In this document: piece after piece, positions 25,753 through 34,359 of the stretch
How positions within the stretch are numbered: position 1 is the stretch's first letter
Layout: each line of letters opens with the position of its first letter
From: Enterobacter sp. SA187
Lineage (GTDB): Bacteria > Pseudomonadota > Gammaproteobacteria > Enterobacterales > Enterobacteriaceae
DNA: 64,000 nt
Assembly (NCBI RefSeq): GCF_001888805.2
Contig: NZ_CP019113.1
Location: 248,001-312,000 of the forward strand
Reading direction: 5' to 3'
Notes under the pieces: generated by a model
Database searches by the model: none
What the model was told of the DNA's origin: nothing
What the model saw: only the letters and a program-made list of their open reading frames with translations
Program-made: the position numbers and the translations under genes

Positions 25753-28700
25753 CTACTCCAGCCACAGCAGGCTGTCGCCGGGATTGACCGGACGGCCAGG
25801 CTTACAGCCAAGACGCTTCACGCGCCCCGCCTGCGGCGCGACAATCGCCAGCTCCATTTTCATCGCCTCGACGATGACCAGCGGCTGTCCGGCTGTCACC
25901 TCGTCGCCCGGCTGCACCAGCACTTTCCAGATATTGCCGCTCATGTCGGCCATCACCGGCTGCGCGTCCTCGTCGATCGCTTCTTCTGCCACCGGCGCGA
26001 TCTCCTGGCTGCTGTCATCGTCCAGCTGCCAGCGCTCCACTTCCGTCTCAAAAGCGGCGGCCTGATGCTGACGGAAACGGCTGATGTCGTCGGCGTTATC
26101 GTCCAGGAATTGCAGGTGTGCCGGGAAATCGAACACCGTTTCTTCGATGCGCACGGTGGCGCGGCCTTCGCGGAAATCCTCCCGCAGCCGATCCAGCTCT
26201 TCTTCGCTGACCGGGTAGAAACGCACCTGGTCGAAGAAGCGCAGCAGCCAGGGTTCGCCCGCGCTGAACTGGTCGTTTTTCAGGAACTTGTTCCAGATCG
26301 GCAGCGTGCGCCCTACCAGCTGATAACCGCCGGGGGAATCCATCCCGTAGATGCACATATACATGCCGCCAATACCCACCGTGCCTTCGGCGGTAAAAGT
26401 ACGCGCCGGGTTGTATTTGGAACTTAACAGCCGGTGACGGGGATCGACCGGCACCGCGCAGGGCGCGCCGAGGTACACATCGCCCAGGCCGAGGATCAGA
26501 TAGCTGGCGTCAAAAATCGTCGCCTTCACCGCCTCGCGACTTTCAAGACCATTAATGCGCTGAATAAAATCAACGTTGTTCGGCAGCCAGGGGGCGCTGG
26601 CGCGCACCGTATCCTGATAGCGGCTGACGGCGTCAAGAGTGGCGCGATCTTCAAAGGCCATCGGCAGGTGCACGATGCGCGACGGCACTTTCATCTGGCT
26701 GACATCGCCGGTGCGCGATTCGGTTTCCAGCAACAGCGCCACCAGCGCCTGCTGGCTGATAAGCTTGCTGTCGTAACGCACCTGTAAGGAGCGCACGCCC
26801 GGCGACAGCTCTTTAATGCCGGGATGCGACAGCTCACGCAGTTGCGCCATGATCAGGTGCACGCGCAGACGCAGCGCCAGATCGAGCACGTTATCGCCGT
26901 ACTCGATGAGAATGTAGTTATCCCCCACCTGGCGATAGACAATGGCCGGCGCACCGGCGGACGCCGGAAGCGACACCAGCGCCGCCGCGGAGACGCCGTT
27001 GCGCTCCGCCAGGGACGGCACCTCAAAGGTAGCCAGCGGGCTGGTTTGCAGCGAGTCGATAATGCGATCCATGGCGTTCTCCCGCGCCACCGCTTCCTCA
27101 ATGCTCATCGGATAAAAGCGGATGCGGTCGCCGGGCTTCACCTGGCCCACTTTCCACAGTTCGGCTTTGGCGATGGTCACCGGGCAGACAAAACCGCCGA
27201 GGCTTGGCCCGTCACGGGTGAGGATCACCGGAAAATCGCCGGTAAAGTTAATTGCGCCAATGGCGTATTCACAGTCATGCACGTTAGAGGGATGCAGTCC
27301 GGCCTCGCCGCCGTTGGGCCGCGCCCAGCCGGGTTTAGGCCCGACCAGCCGTACGCCGAGGCGGTTGGAGTTGTAGTGCACCTGCCATTCGCTGGCAAAG
27401 AAGTCGTCAATGGACGCCTGGGTGAAGAAATCCGGCGCGCCGTGCGGGCCGTAAAGCACGCCGATGCGCCACTCATCGCCATACGTCGGGATCAGCACCG
27501 GTGACAGCCCCTGCGGCTCGCTCACCGGCACGGGCGTGGTGCAGGCGATCAGCGCCGGACGGGAAATGGGCAGCAGATCTGCCACGCTGAGGGTGCGCCC
27601 GGCGTGACCGCCAAACTGCCCGAGCGCGAAAGTGGATCGGCTGCCGAGATATTCCGGCACGTCGATACCGTTACGTACTGCCAGATAACCGCGACAACCG
27701 CTTTGCGCGCGGCCCAGCGCCAGCGTCTGCCCCGCCTGCACCGTTACCGGCTGCCACAGGGGAACGGTCTCGCCGTCCAGGGTAGCCTGGCAGTCCGCGC
27801 CGGTCAGGGCGATCACCGCCGCGGCGTGAAAACGCAGCACCGGGCCTTGCAGGGTAAACTCCAGCCCCGCCGCCGCGTCGTGGTTGCCGACAATGCGGTT
27901 CGCCAGCCGGAAAGCAAAATCATCCATCGGGCCGGACGGCGGCACGCCGATGTCCCAGTAGCCGAGGCGTCCCGGATAATCCTGCACGCTGCTCCAGGTG
28001 CCGGGTTGCAGCACTTCAATTACCGCGCTCTCCACCGTTACGCTGTCGAGCATCCGCGTCCAGACGTTGCCGTCCACGAAGGCGTCGCTGGCGGTGATCT
28101 GCCGCAGATAATCGAGGTTGGTGGCGATGCCGTGCAGACGCGTGGCGTTCAGCGCCTGCTGAAGTTTTGCCAGCGCCGCCTCGCGGGTTGGCGCATGGAC
28201 GATCAGTTTGGCGATCATCGGATCGTAAAACGCTGACACCTCGCTGCCGGTGATGACGCCGGTATCAATGCGCACGTCCGACGGGAACACCACTTCGGTC
28301 AGCACGCCGGGGCTTGGCTGGAAGTTTTTCAGCGGGTTTTCGGCGTAAATACGCACTTCGATGGCCGCGCCCTGCGGTGCCTGCGCCAGCCGCGCCCAGT
28401 CGATGGACTCCCCGGCGGCGACCCGCAGCATGCACTCCACCAGGTCAAGCCCGGTGACGCACTCGGTCACCGGATGCTCCACCTGTAAGCGGGTGTTCAC
28501 TTCGAGAAAATAGAAGGCGTCCTGTGCGCTGTCGTAGATAAACTCCACCGTCCCGGCGCTGCGGTAGTTCACCTGTTTCCCGAGTTGCACGGCGGCGTTC
28601 AGCAGCGCCTCGCGGGTGGCGGGCGGCAGATGCGGCGCGGGCGTCTCCTCCACCACTTTCTGATTGCGGCGTTGCAGGGAGCAGTCGCGCTCGCCGAGGG

Positions 28701-29364
28701 CCACCACGTTGCCCTGCCCGTCGCCAAAAATCTGTACTTCGATATGGCGCGCGCGATCGATGCAGCGTTCGAGGAATACCCCCGCATCGCTGAAGAACTG
28801 CTCTCCCAGACGGCGCACGCTTTCCCAGGCCTGTGCCAGCGCCTCGTCGTCGGCGCAGCGCGTCAGGCCGATGCCGCCGCCGCCCGCGGTGCTTTTCAGC
28901 ATCACCGGATAGCCGATCAACTCCGCGGCGTTAAGCGCCTCCGGCAGGGAATTGAGCAGACCGGTGCCCGGCGTCATCGGCACGCCTGCGGCGGCGGCCA
29001 GCTCACGGGCGCGGTGCTTGAGGCCGAACTCGCCGATCTGTTCTGCGGTCGGGCCGATAAAGACGATCCCGGCGCTGTCGCAGGCGGCGGCGAACGCCAG
29101 GCTTTCGGAGAGAAAACCGTAGCCGGGCCAGATGGCCTGCGCCCCGCTCTCCTGCGCCGCGGCAATGATTTTGTCGATGCGCAGATAGCTGTCGCTGGCT
29201 TTTTCTCCGCCAAGTGGCAGTGCGACATCCGCCTGTTTAACGTGTTCGGCGTTTTTGTCGGCGTCGGAGTACACCGCCACGCTGGTGATGCCGAGGCGCT
29301 TCAGGGTGCGGATGGCGCGGCAGGCAATTTCGCCGCGGTTAGCGATAAGGACGGTATTAAACAT
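25753..29364 (-). CDS. uca: Urea carboxylase (biotin-dependent)
   Basis: A 1203-residue multidomain enzyme: biotin carboxylase (about 1-450; FNTVLIANRGEIACRAIRT, STAGGGGIGLTRC, EVNTRLQVEHPVTE), AHS2/KipA-type carboxyltransferase domain (about 465-780; VQDYPGRLGYWDIGVPPSGPMD), AHS1/KipI-type domain (about 810-1010) and a biotinyl domain with the biotinylated Lys in VEAMKMEL (Lys1169). It makes allophanate from urea, bicarbonate and ATP. The start at 29364 has AGGAG upstream and overlaps atzF by 8 bp. The same architecture includes guanidine carboxylase; the urea-specific urtABCDE transporter downstream and absence of a guanidine riboswitch favour urea here. Confidence 0.92.
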   Translation of the reverse strand: MFNTVLIANRGEIACRAIRTLKRLGITSVAVYSDADKNAEHVKQADVALPLGGEKASDSYLRIDKIIAAAQESGAQAIWPGYGFLSESLAFAAACDSAGIVFIGPTAEQIGEFGLKHRARELAAAAGVPMTPGTGLLNSLPEALNAAELIGYPVMLKSTAGGGGIGLTRCADDEALAQAWESVRRLGEQFFSDAGVFLERCIDRARHIEVQIFGDGQGNVVALGERDCSLQRRNQKVVEETPAPHLPPATREALLNAAVQLGKQVNYRSAGTVEFIYDSAQDAFYFLEVNTRLQVEHPVTECVTGLDLVECMLRVAAGESIDWARLAQAPQGAAIEVRIYAENPLKNFQPSPGVLTEVVFPSDVRIDTGVITGSEVSAFYDPMIAKLIVHAPTREAALAKLQQALNATRLHGIATNLDYLRQITASDAFVDGNVWTRMLDSVTVESAVIEVLQPGTWSSVQDYPGRLGYWDIGVPPSGPMDDFAFRLANRIVGNHDAAAGLEFTLQGPVLRFHAAAVIALTGADCQATLDGETVPLWQPVTVQAGQTLALGRAQSGCRGYLAVRNGIDVPEYLGSRSTFALGQFGGHAGRTLSVADLLPISRPALIACTTPVPVSEPQGLSPVLIPTYGDEWRIGVLYGPHGAPDFFTQASIDDFFASEWQVHYNSNRLGVRLVGPKPGWARPNGGEAGLHPSNVHDCEYAIGAINFTGDFPVILTRDGPSLGGFVCPVTIAKAELWKVGQVKPGDRIRFYPMSIEEAVARENAMDRIIDSLQTSPLATFEVPSLAERNGVSAAALVSLPASAGAPAIVYRQVGDNYILIEYGDNVLDLALRLRVHLIMAQLRELSHPGIKELSPGVRSLQVRYDSKLISQQALVALLLETESRTGDVSQMKVPSRIVHLPMAFEDRATLDAVSRYQDTVRASAPWLPNNVDFIQRINGLESREAVKATIFDASYLILGLGDVYLGAPCAVPVDPRHRLLSSKYNPARTFTAEGTVGIGGMYMCIYGMDSPGGYQLVGRTLPIWNKFLKNDQFSAGEPWLLRFFDQVRFYPVSEEELDRLREDFREGRATVRIEETVFDFPAHLQFLDDNADDISRFRQHQAAAFETEVERWQLDDDSSQEIAPVAEEAIDEDAQPVMADMSGNIWKVLVQPGDEVTAGQPLVIVEAMKMELAIVAPQAGRVKRLGCKPGRPVNPGDSLLWLE

Positions 29365-31159
29365 GGCGGGTCTCCTGGCGGGCGATCCAGTTGCGCCAGC
29401 CTCCGAATGCGGTAATGTCCGTGGCATCAGGTAGCGCTGCCGGTTCACAGATAAAGCCTTTCACCAGACGGCCATCGCTCAGCTCCAGCGTGCCGATGCC
29501 GAGCGGCGGCGGGATCTCCGCAACGAATTCCCCGAAGCGGGCCAGCGGGATGTCCCACAGTTCCACCTCAATGGCCGCCCCCTCATCCGCGCGGGCAAGA
29601 CCCGGTTTCTGCGGCTGGGTATTCGCCAGCGCATACAAGAGGTAGCAGGCGGCGGTTTGCGTGGTTTCCACAAAGACCGCCCGGCGGGTAGTCAGCTGGA
29701 AATTGAGCGGCATACCGCGCAGATGCGCACCGACTACCGCCACGCGCACATGCTGCGCCGACACCGGTAGCGGCGTGCAGGACGGCGTGAAATCCCGCCC
29801 CGTCGCCCCCAGCGGCAGCGCCAGTTGCTGTTGCCAGCGCACGCCGAAATCCGCCAGCGCGCGATCGTGCCAGGCCGGGGCGATCAGCGTGATCCCTGCA
29901 GGTAATCCGTCGGCGCGGAACGGCGCAGGCAGCGCCAGCGCGGAAAGATCCGCCAGATTGGTAAAGTTGGTGTAGGTGCCAAACTGCGAGTTAAAGCGCA
30001 CCGGCTCCTGCTTCATCTCATCGATGGTGTGAATGGTCGGCGAGGTCGGCACCACCAGCGCATCCACCTCACGCAGGGCGGCGTTAATCTGCTGCGCCAG
30101 TTCCGCGCGCAGGTATTCCGCCTGAAACGCTTCCACGGCGCTGAATTTCAGGCCCCCGGAAATAATCCCGTGCACGGTGGGATCCATTTGCGCCGGGTGA
30201 TCCAGCATTTCACCAACAGCGGCGGTACGCTCCGCCACCCATGGCCCCTGATACAGCTGTTCTGCGAGGCGGGTGAAGGCTGAAAAATCAATCGGCTTGA
30301 GGGTCGCGCCACTTGCGCGCAGCGCGGCCAACGCCTGTTCCCACGCGGCTTCCGCCTGCGCATCGTCAAAAAAGGTGAGGGTTGCCGGGATGGCAAACAC
30401 CGGATTTTGTGAAATGGCGGCAGGCGCGCTGGCCGGATGCACGCGGGAGTAGGCATCCCCGGCGTCGTGGCCTGCGGCAAGGGTGGTGATATAAAAGGCG
30501 TCCTCCACCGTCAGGGCGAAGACCGACAGCGTGTCGTTCAGCCGACAGGCAGGCACCACGCCCTGCGCGGAGAGCCAGCCTTTGGTGGGCTTCAGCCCGA
30601 CGATATTGTTAAAGGCCGCCGGGACGCGCCCGGATCCGGCGGTGTCGGTGCCCAGCGCGAACGGCACCAGACCGCGCGCAACAACGGAGGCCGAGCCGGA
30701 GCTGGAGCCGCCGCTGACGTAATCCGCGTTAAAAGTATTGCTCACCGCGCCATAGGGTGAGCGCGTGCCCACCAGCCCGGTGGCGAACTGGTCGAGATTG
30801 GTTTTGCCGATGACGATCGCCCCTGCCGCTTTGAGTTTTGCCACCGCGAAGGCATCGCGCTCAGCAGCATAAGCGAAGGCCGGACAGGCGGCGGTGGTCG
30901 GCCAGCCCGCGACGTCAATATTGTCTTTCACCGCGAAGGGAATACCGAATAACGGCAGCGCCTGCGGGTTCTGCTGGTACTGCGGCAATAAGGCGTCGAG
31001 CTGCTCGCGGATCTGCGCAGCGCTGGCAATGGCGATCCAGGCGTTATCTTCCGACGCCAGGGATCCGGCATACGCCTCAAGGAGTGAAAATATGTCATCG
31101 CTATGCTGGTGGATATGCTGTTGCCATGCCGACAACGTATTTCCTGTCATTGCTGTCAT
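29357..31159 (-). CDS. atzF: Allophanate hydrolase
   Basis: A 600-residue amidase-signature enzyme. The Ser-cisSer-Lys site is visible: Lys in FAVKDNIDVAG (about 78) and serines in SGGSSSGSASVVA (about 150-156). A C-terminal allophanate hydrolase domain follows (about 460-595; VAVVGAHLRGMPLNFQL...). It converts allophanate to ammonia and carbon dioxide. Together with urea carboxylase it forms the two-enzyme urea amidolyase route, an alternative to urease that costs ATP. First gene of the operon, 40 bp downstream of a sigma-54 promoter. A second ATG lies three codons in. Confidence 0.93.
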   Translation of the reverse strand: MTAMTGNTLSAWQQHIHQHSDDIFSLLEAYAGSLASEDNAWIAIASAAQIREQLDALLPQYQQNPQALPLFGIPFAVKDNIDVAGWPTTAACPAFAYAAERDAFAVAKLKAAGAIVIGKTNLDQFATGLVGTRSPYGAVSNTFNADYVSGGSSSGSASVVARGLVPFALGTDTAGSGRVPAAFNNIVGLKPTKGWLSAQGVVPACRLNDTLSVFALTVEDAFYITTLAAGHDAGDAYSRVHPASAPAAISQNPVFAIPATLTFFDDAQAEAAWEQALAALRASGATLKPIDFSAFTRLAEQLYQGPWVAERTAAVGEMLDHPAQMDPTVHGIISGGLKFSAVEAFQAEYLRAELAQQINAALREVDALVVPTSPTIHTIDEMKQEPVRFNSQFGTYTNFTNLADLSALALPAPFRADGLPAGITLIAPAWHDRALADFGVRWQQQLALPLGATGRDFTPSCTPLPVSAQHVRVAVVGAHLRGMPLNFQLTTRRAVFVETTQTAACYLLYALANTQPQKPGLARADEGAAIEVELWDIPLARFGEFVAEIPPPLGIGTLELSDGRLVKGFICEPAALPDATDITAFGGWRNWIARQETRHV

Positions 31160-31198
31160 GTTCTGGATCCCTGTTGGTATACAAGATGAAATCCAGAT

Positions 31199-31214
31199 AG
31201 CAACTGCCGTGCCA
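31199..31214 (-). promoter_or_regulatory. Sigma-54 promoter of the urea operon
   Basis: Read on the minus strand: TGGCACGGCAGTTGCT, a perfect fit to the RpoN consensus TGGCACGRNNNTTGCW with -24 GG and -12 GC correctly spaced. Transcription would start near 31188, about 30 bases before atzF. This makes the operon nitrogen-regulated. Confidence 0.9.
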
Positions 31215-31278
31215 GAAAGTTAACTCAATGATTAATTTGATTTATTTATATATATCGGGAATATATTTAAGATGACGC

Positions 31279-31295
31279 TGCACTAAAGTCGACCA
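31279..31295. promoter_or_regulatory. Possible weaker NtrC site
   Basis: TGCACTAAAGTCGACCA matches the NtrC dyad TGCACC-N5-GGTGCA at 8 of 12 positions, mostly in the left arm. Its centre is 21 bp from the better site. Confidence 0.4.
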
Positions 31296-31299
31296 TATT

Positions 31300-31316
31300 T
31301 GTACCAGCGCAGTGCA
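31300..31316. promoter_or_regulatory. NtrC-like enhancer site
   Basis: TGTACCAGCGCAGTGCA matches the NtrC dyad TGCACC-N5-GGTGCA at 10 of 12 positions. It lies about 120 bp upstream of the inferred start site, a normal place for an NtrC enhancer. Confidence 0.7.
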
Positions 31317-31455
31317 GCGGGTCAGAGGAATAATCAATAAAAGAAAAGGACATCAGATAATAATGTTATGGCTTTTTACTAAATATCGGGAATGCATTCA
31401 TGAGAATCATTATAAATCTTTAAAGGAGGCTATTTTATGGGAAATCACTTGCCAT

Positions 31456-31497
31456 TATAACCTGTGGGTTATAAAATTTTATAACCCGCAGGTTATA
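31456..31497. promoter_or_regulatory. Tandem operator of the HigBA-like toxin-antitoxin operon
   Basis: Two 18-bp dyads, TATAACCTGTGGGTTATA (31456-31473) and TATAACCCGCAGGTTATA (31480-31497), separated by AAATTT. Each is a TATAACC/GGTTATA inverted repeat, and together they form a 42-bp near-palindrome with one mismatch. They lie 17 bp before the toxin start, where an XRE antitoxin would bind for autoregulation. Confidence 0.8.
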
Positions 31498-31513
31498 GGA
31501 GATAAGGGAATTG

Positions 31514-31882
31514 GTGTGGGAAATCATTACGCGAAAGCTGTTTGATAGGTGGTTTGAGGAACAGACCGAGGAAGTACAGGAAGAAATTTTAGCCCACTTC
31601 GTCATTCTCGAAGAGGATGGTCCACACTTAGGACGACCACAGGTAGACCAGATCAAGGGATCGCAATACCAGAACATGAAGGAACTTCGCGTACAGGTTG
31701 CGGGGCATCCATTCCGGGCATTCTTCGCATTTGATCCGCAGCGAAAAGCGATTGTGTTATGCGCGGCAGATAAGAAAGGTGAAACGGATAAAATCTTCTA
31801 TAAACGTATGATTAAGATTGCCGATGCTGAGTTCAAATCGCATCTGAAATCACCGGAGGTTAAAGAAAATGGCGACGCTTAA
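31514..31882 (+). CDS. HigB/RelE-like toxin (Gp49-type)
   Basis: A 122-residue RelE-superfamily toxin of the Gp49-like (DUF891) type: WEIITRKLFDRWFEEQTEEVQEEILAHFVILEEDGPHLGRPQVDQIKGS...MKELRVQVAGHPFRAFFAFDPQRKAIVLCAADKKG...FYKRMIKIADAEF. Such proteins are ribosome-dependent mRNA endonucleases. GTG at 31514 gives the expected N-terminus; TTG one codon earlier is the alternative, with AAGGG upstream. Toxin-first order with an overlapping XRE antitoxin is the HigBA arrangement. Confidence 0.87.
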   Translation: MWEIITRKLFDRWFEEQTEEVQEEILAHFVILEEDGPHLGRPQVDQIKGSQYQNMKELRVQVAGHPFRAFFAFDPQRKAIVLCAADKKGETDKIFYKRMIKIADAEFKSHLKSPEVKENGDA

Positions 31883-32168
31883 AGAAATGATGGCTAAACG
31901 CTCTCCAGAAAGCCGTGATCGCATAAAGGCGCGTGCCGCTGAAATACGTCAGGAAATTACCTTAGCGAAACTGCGCGAAGAGCTAAACGTCTCGCAGACA
32001 CAACTCGCCGCCGCGCTGGGCGTAAGCCAGCCTTCTGTCGTTAAGATGGAGAAGATCGATAATGACCCGAAACTTTCTACACTCAAGCGCTATGTTACGG
32101 CGCTGGGCGGAGAGTTAACGTTAGATGTTACCCTGCCAGACGGTAAGCGAATTGCGCTTAACCTGTAA
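31869..32168 (+). CDS. HigA-like XRE antitoxin
   Basis: A 99-residue protein with an N-terminal helical region and a Cro/CI helix-turn-helix (about 40-75; VSQTQLAAALGVSQPSVVKMEK), ending in a short hydrophobic stretch. It overlaps the toxin gene by 14 bp, so the two are translationally coupled. It is expected to neutralise the toxin and repress through the tandem dyads upstream. Confidence 0.9.
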   Translation: MATLKEMMAKRSPESRDRIKARAAEIRQEITLAKLREELNVSQTQLAAALGVSQPSVVKMEKIDNDPKLSTLKRYVTALGGELTLDVTLPDGKRIALNL

Positions 32169-32180
32169 CTGAAATTTAAG

Positions 32181-32203
32181 AGCCCGCATTATGCGGGCTT
32201 TAT
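32181..32203 (+). terminator. Probable terminator of the toxin-antitoxin operon
   Basis: AGCCCGCA-TTA-TGCGGGCT hairpin followed by a short T-rich tail (TTATAT), 12 bp after the antitoxin stop. Confidence 0.7.
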
Positions 32204-32250
32204 ATATTCAGACGCCGATGACTTCGCATTGCATACTCACATGCGTACTA

Positions 32251-32523
32251 TCAGGCGCGGATATCGTCATACTCGCGGGTATTATCAAACTCATGTTTGG
32301 CAAACGGGCAGAGCGGGATAATTTTTCGCTCTTCCTGACGCATTTTTTCAACCACGCGCGCCACCAGCTGTTTGCCGACGCCCTGACCTTTCAGGCTCGG
32401 GTCGACATCGGTATGTTCGATAATGCTTAAATGCTCGCCGGTCGGGACGAAAACGATTTCCGCGATCTGCTCGCCGTCGGCATTATTCACATAAAATTTA
32501 TTATGGCCTTCAAGGATTTCCAT
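32251..32523 (-). CDS. yjdJ: YjdJ, small GNAT-like N-acetyltransferase
   Basis: A 90-residue protein with the minimal GNAT fold: acetyl-CoA loop GQGVGKQLVARVVEKMRQ (about 47-64) and IIPLCPFAKHEFD. It matches E. coli YjdJ in length and sequence. Its start overlaps the yjdI stop in TAATG. Substrate unknown. Confidence 0.9.
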   Translation of the reverse strand: MEILEGHNKFYVNNADGEQIAEIVFVPTGEHLSIIEHTDVDPSLKGQGVGKQLVARVVEKMRQEERKIIPLCPFAKHEFDNTREYDDIRA

Positions 32524-32765
32524 TATTCACTCTCTTTTTTCTGGCGGTACTGAAGTGCACCGCTCGGGCAGGTGTCGATAATGCGTGTGACCGTTGCCGC
32601 ATCCACTTCATCCGGCATGATCCAGGGTTTGCGTTTCAGATCGAAAAGCGCCGCGCTGCCGCGTACGCACTTTCCGGCATGCTGACAGAGTGCGGTATTG
32701 AAATAGACATCTATTTGCTGACCGCTGTAGAGGCGGTAGCCCGCATCCAGGAGTGCTTTATCCAT
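32523..32765 (-). CDS. yjdI: YjdI, small iron-sulfur protein
   Basis: An 80-residue protein with Cys in CQHAGKCVRG (about 27, 33) and CPSGAL (about 66), the divergent single 4Fe-4S domain of the YjdI family. Upstream of and coupled to yjdJ, as in E. coli, where the pair sits in another part of the chromosome. Confidence 0.88.
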   Translation of the reverse strand: MDKALLDAGYRLYSGQQIDVYFNTALCQHAGKCVRGSAALFDLKRKPWIMPDEVDAATVTRIIDTCPSGALQYRQKKESE

Positions 32766-32841
32766 GACATTGGCTCGGTGTGTTGTTTTTATTGGGTCGA
32801 ATTTAGCATACCGATATGAACGCGTGGTGACTACGGGGCGG

Positions 32842-32877
32842 GAAAAAGAAAGCGGCAGGTATTAATCAGCCTGCCGC
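32842..32877 (-). terminator. Terminator of the fimbrial operon
   Basis: On the minus strand GCGGCAGG / CCTGCCGC pairs across a 10-nt loop and is followed by TTTCTTTTT. It lies 20 bp after the last fimbrial gene. Confidence 0.88.
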
Positions 32878-32896
32878 AGGGCGATATTCCGGAGAA

Positions 32897-33592
32897 TTAC
32901 AGGTAAGTCATTACGATAGTGGAGCTGCCGTCAAACTCAATGGCGTCGGTCATCTCCACATCCGTGTTAGAGGCCACGGCCGCATTAATTCTCAGCGTCA
33001 TTTCCAGAACCTTAAAGGCCATCGGGATAATTTCACCATCAGGTTTTGCCACGCTCAGTAAAGCGTTAACACCAGTCCCGTTGGTAAACGCATGAGTCTG
33101 GCTATACCCCCAGACGCCGCCAGCGGAGACAATAACGTTGGTGGCGTCACCATTCACCACAGGACTGCCGGCGATTGTCACGCTGTACGCGCCCACGGCA
33201 TCGCCTTTGCTGTTTTTGCCGATGCCGAACTGGTAGGCGGCCTCATTATTGTCGTCATCATTATGGTAAGCATTTTTAATGACCATCAGCCGGTGACCCA
33301 CGGTGTTATTGTCAACCATATGCAGGGATACTTTCGCCGCATGGTCGCAGGTGATGGTAAAAGTGAGGGTCTTAGGCGGCAGCTGGTTATCCTTTTGCGT
33401 CAGCTTTTCCGAAATCGTATTGCCAAAATTGACTTCACCCCCGTTCGACAGTGCCGGGAGGCAGGATGCTGGCGTCACAGTTCCCGTCACTTGCAGCGTA
33501 TTATCATCAATGGCTGCGCCTGCGGAGGCTGTCAGCATCATGCCTGCCAGAGCAGTGGCTTTCAGTAGGGTTTTCATTGAGTTATTTTCCAT
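32897..33592 (-). CDS. Fimbrial subunit, DUF1120-like
   Basis: A 231-residue secreted protein: signal peptide MKTLLKATALAGMMLTASAGA, then TVTPASCLPALSNGGEVNFGN and TFTITCDHAAKVSLHM with two cysteines, and a C-terminus (STIVMTYL) ending in an aromatic-hydrophobic strand as in chaperone-usher pilins. The pattern fits the DUF1120 group of fimbrial subunits (E. coli YbgO-type). The start at 33592 has AAGGA 10 bases upstream; the ATG five codons later lacks one. Last gene of the operon, paralogous to the gene at 33640. Confidence 0.75.
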   Translation of the reverse strand: MENNSMKTLLKATALAGMMLTASAGAAIDDNTLQVTGTVTPASCLPALSNGGEVNFGNTISEKLTQKDNQLPPKTLTFTITCDHAAKVSLHMVDNNTVGHRLMVIKNAYHNDDDNNEAAYQFGIGKNSKGDAVGAYSVTIAGSPVVNGDATNVIVSAGGVWGYSQTHAFTNGTGVNALLSVAKPDGEIIPMAFKVLEMTLRINAAVASNTDVEMTDAIEFDGSSTIVMTYL

Positions 33593-33639
33593 ATTAATCG
33601 ATTCCTTTTATCTGGTGAGTTGCCGGAATTCCGCGCGCC

Positions 33640-34299
33640 TCACAGGTACTCAAAGCTGAGGGTGGCATTGCCATCAAGGTTTACTGCTTCAGAAATGTCT
33701 TTTAAAGCTGAATTCAGCGCCGGGATGACCTGCAGATCGAAGGTGAGCACTTTCGCTTCTTTCGGCACATTGTTGCCGCTGAGCCCAAAAGTCAGATATT
33801 GCGGGACGGCGTTGTTATTGACGAATTCCGTCGACGCCAATTTGGACCAGCTCTCTTTATCGCTACTGTGCAGCACCACGCCATCGGCGCTGTCGCCCGT
33901 GATATGGGTGATTTTTATACCGTACGAACCAATATTGATCCCCCCGGCGTTACCCAGCCCAAACGCCTGTTCCGCTTTCGTGCTTTCACCGCCGACCAGC
34001 GAAACGGTATCCGCACGGTTATCTTTAAAGGTCATCGCCACGCTGGCGGCGCTGGCGCAGGTTACTGTGGCGGTCAGGCTTTTTGCTTCCAGCGCCAGGC
34101 TGCCATTTTCTGGCAGTCTTCCGGCGGAGGTGTCCCCAAAGTCGATAACACCGTTGTTAGCCAGCGTCGGCACGCAGGCGGCAGGCGTAATGGTGCCTTT
34201 GACGATCAGATTGGTATTGACCGGCAAGGCCTGCGCGGTCATCGCGGTCATCATCAGGACGCCTAACGCGGTGGTTTTCAGAACGGACTTCATTTCCAT
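33640..34299 (-). CDS. Fimbrial subunit, DUF1120-like (paralogue)
   Basis: A 219-residue protein with signal peptide (...KTTALGVLMMTAMTAQA) and the same pattern as its neighbour: GTITPAACVPTLANNGVIDFGDT, ATVTCASAASVAMTF, C-terminal GNATLSFEYL. GGAG lies 9 bases before the ATG. The two paralogues probably form the fibre, or one is the adhesin; sequence does not say which. Confidence 0.75.
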   Translation of the reverse strand: MEMKSVLKTTALGVLMMTAMTAQALPVNTNLIVKGTITPAACVPTLANNGVIDFGDTSAGRLPENGSLALEAKSLTATVTCASAASVAMTFKDNRADTVSLVGGESTKAEQAFGLGNAGGINIGSYGIKITHITGDSADGVVLHSSDKESWSKLASTEFVNNNAVPQYLTFGLSGNNVPKEAKVLTFDLQVIPALNSALKDISEAVNLDGNATLSFEYL

Positions 34300-34359
34300 G
34301 GTTTATTGCTCCATCTCTTGCTTGTTATGAATACACTGGCGGGCGACTGCCCTTTTCCA

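Noticed and set aside
31160..31455. Possible guanidine-I (ykkC) riboswitch before the urea carboxylase operon
   Set aside because: Urea/guanidine carboxylases often follow this riboswitch, so I looked on the minus strand. The conserved ACUGGUCCGAGAG-type core is absent, and the leader from the sigma-54 start is only about 30 bases.
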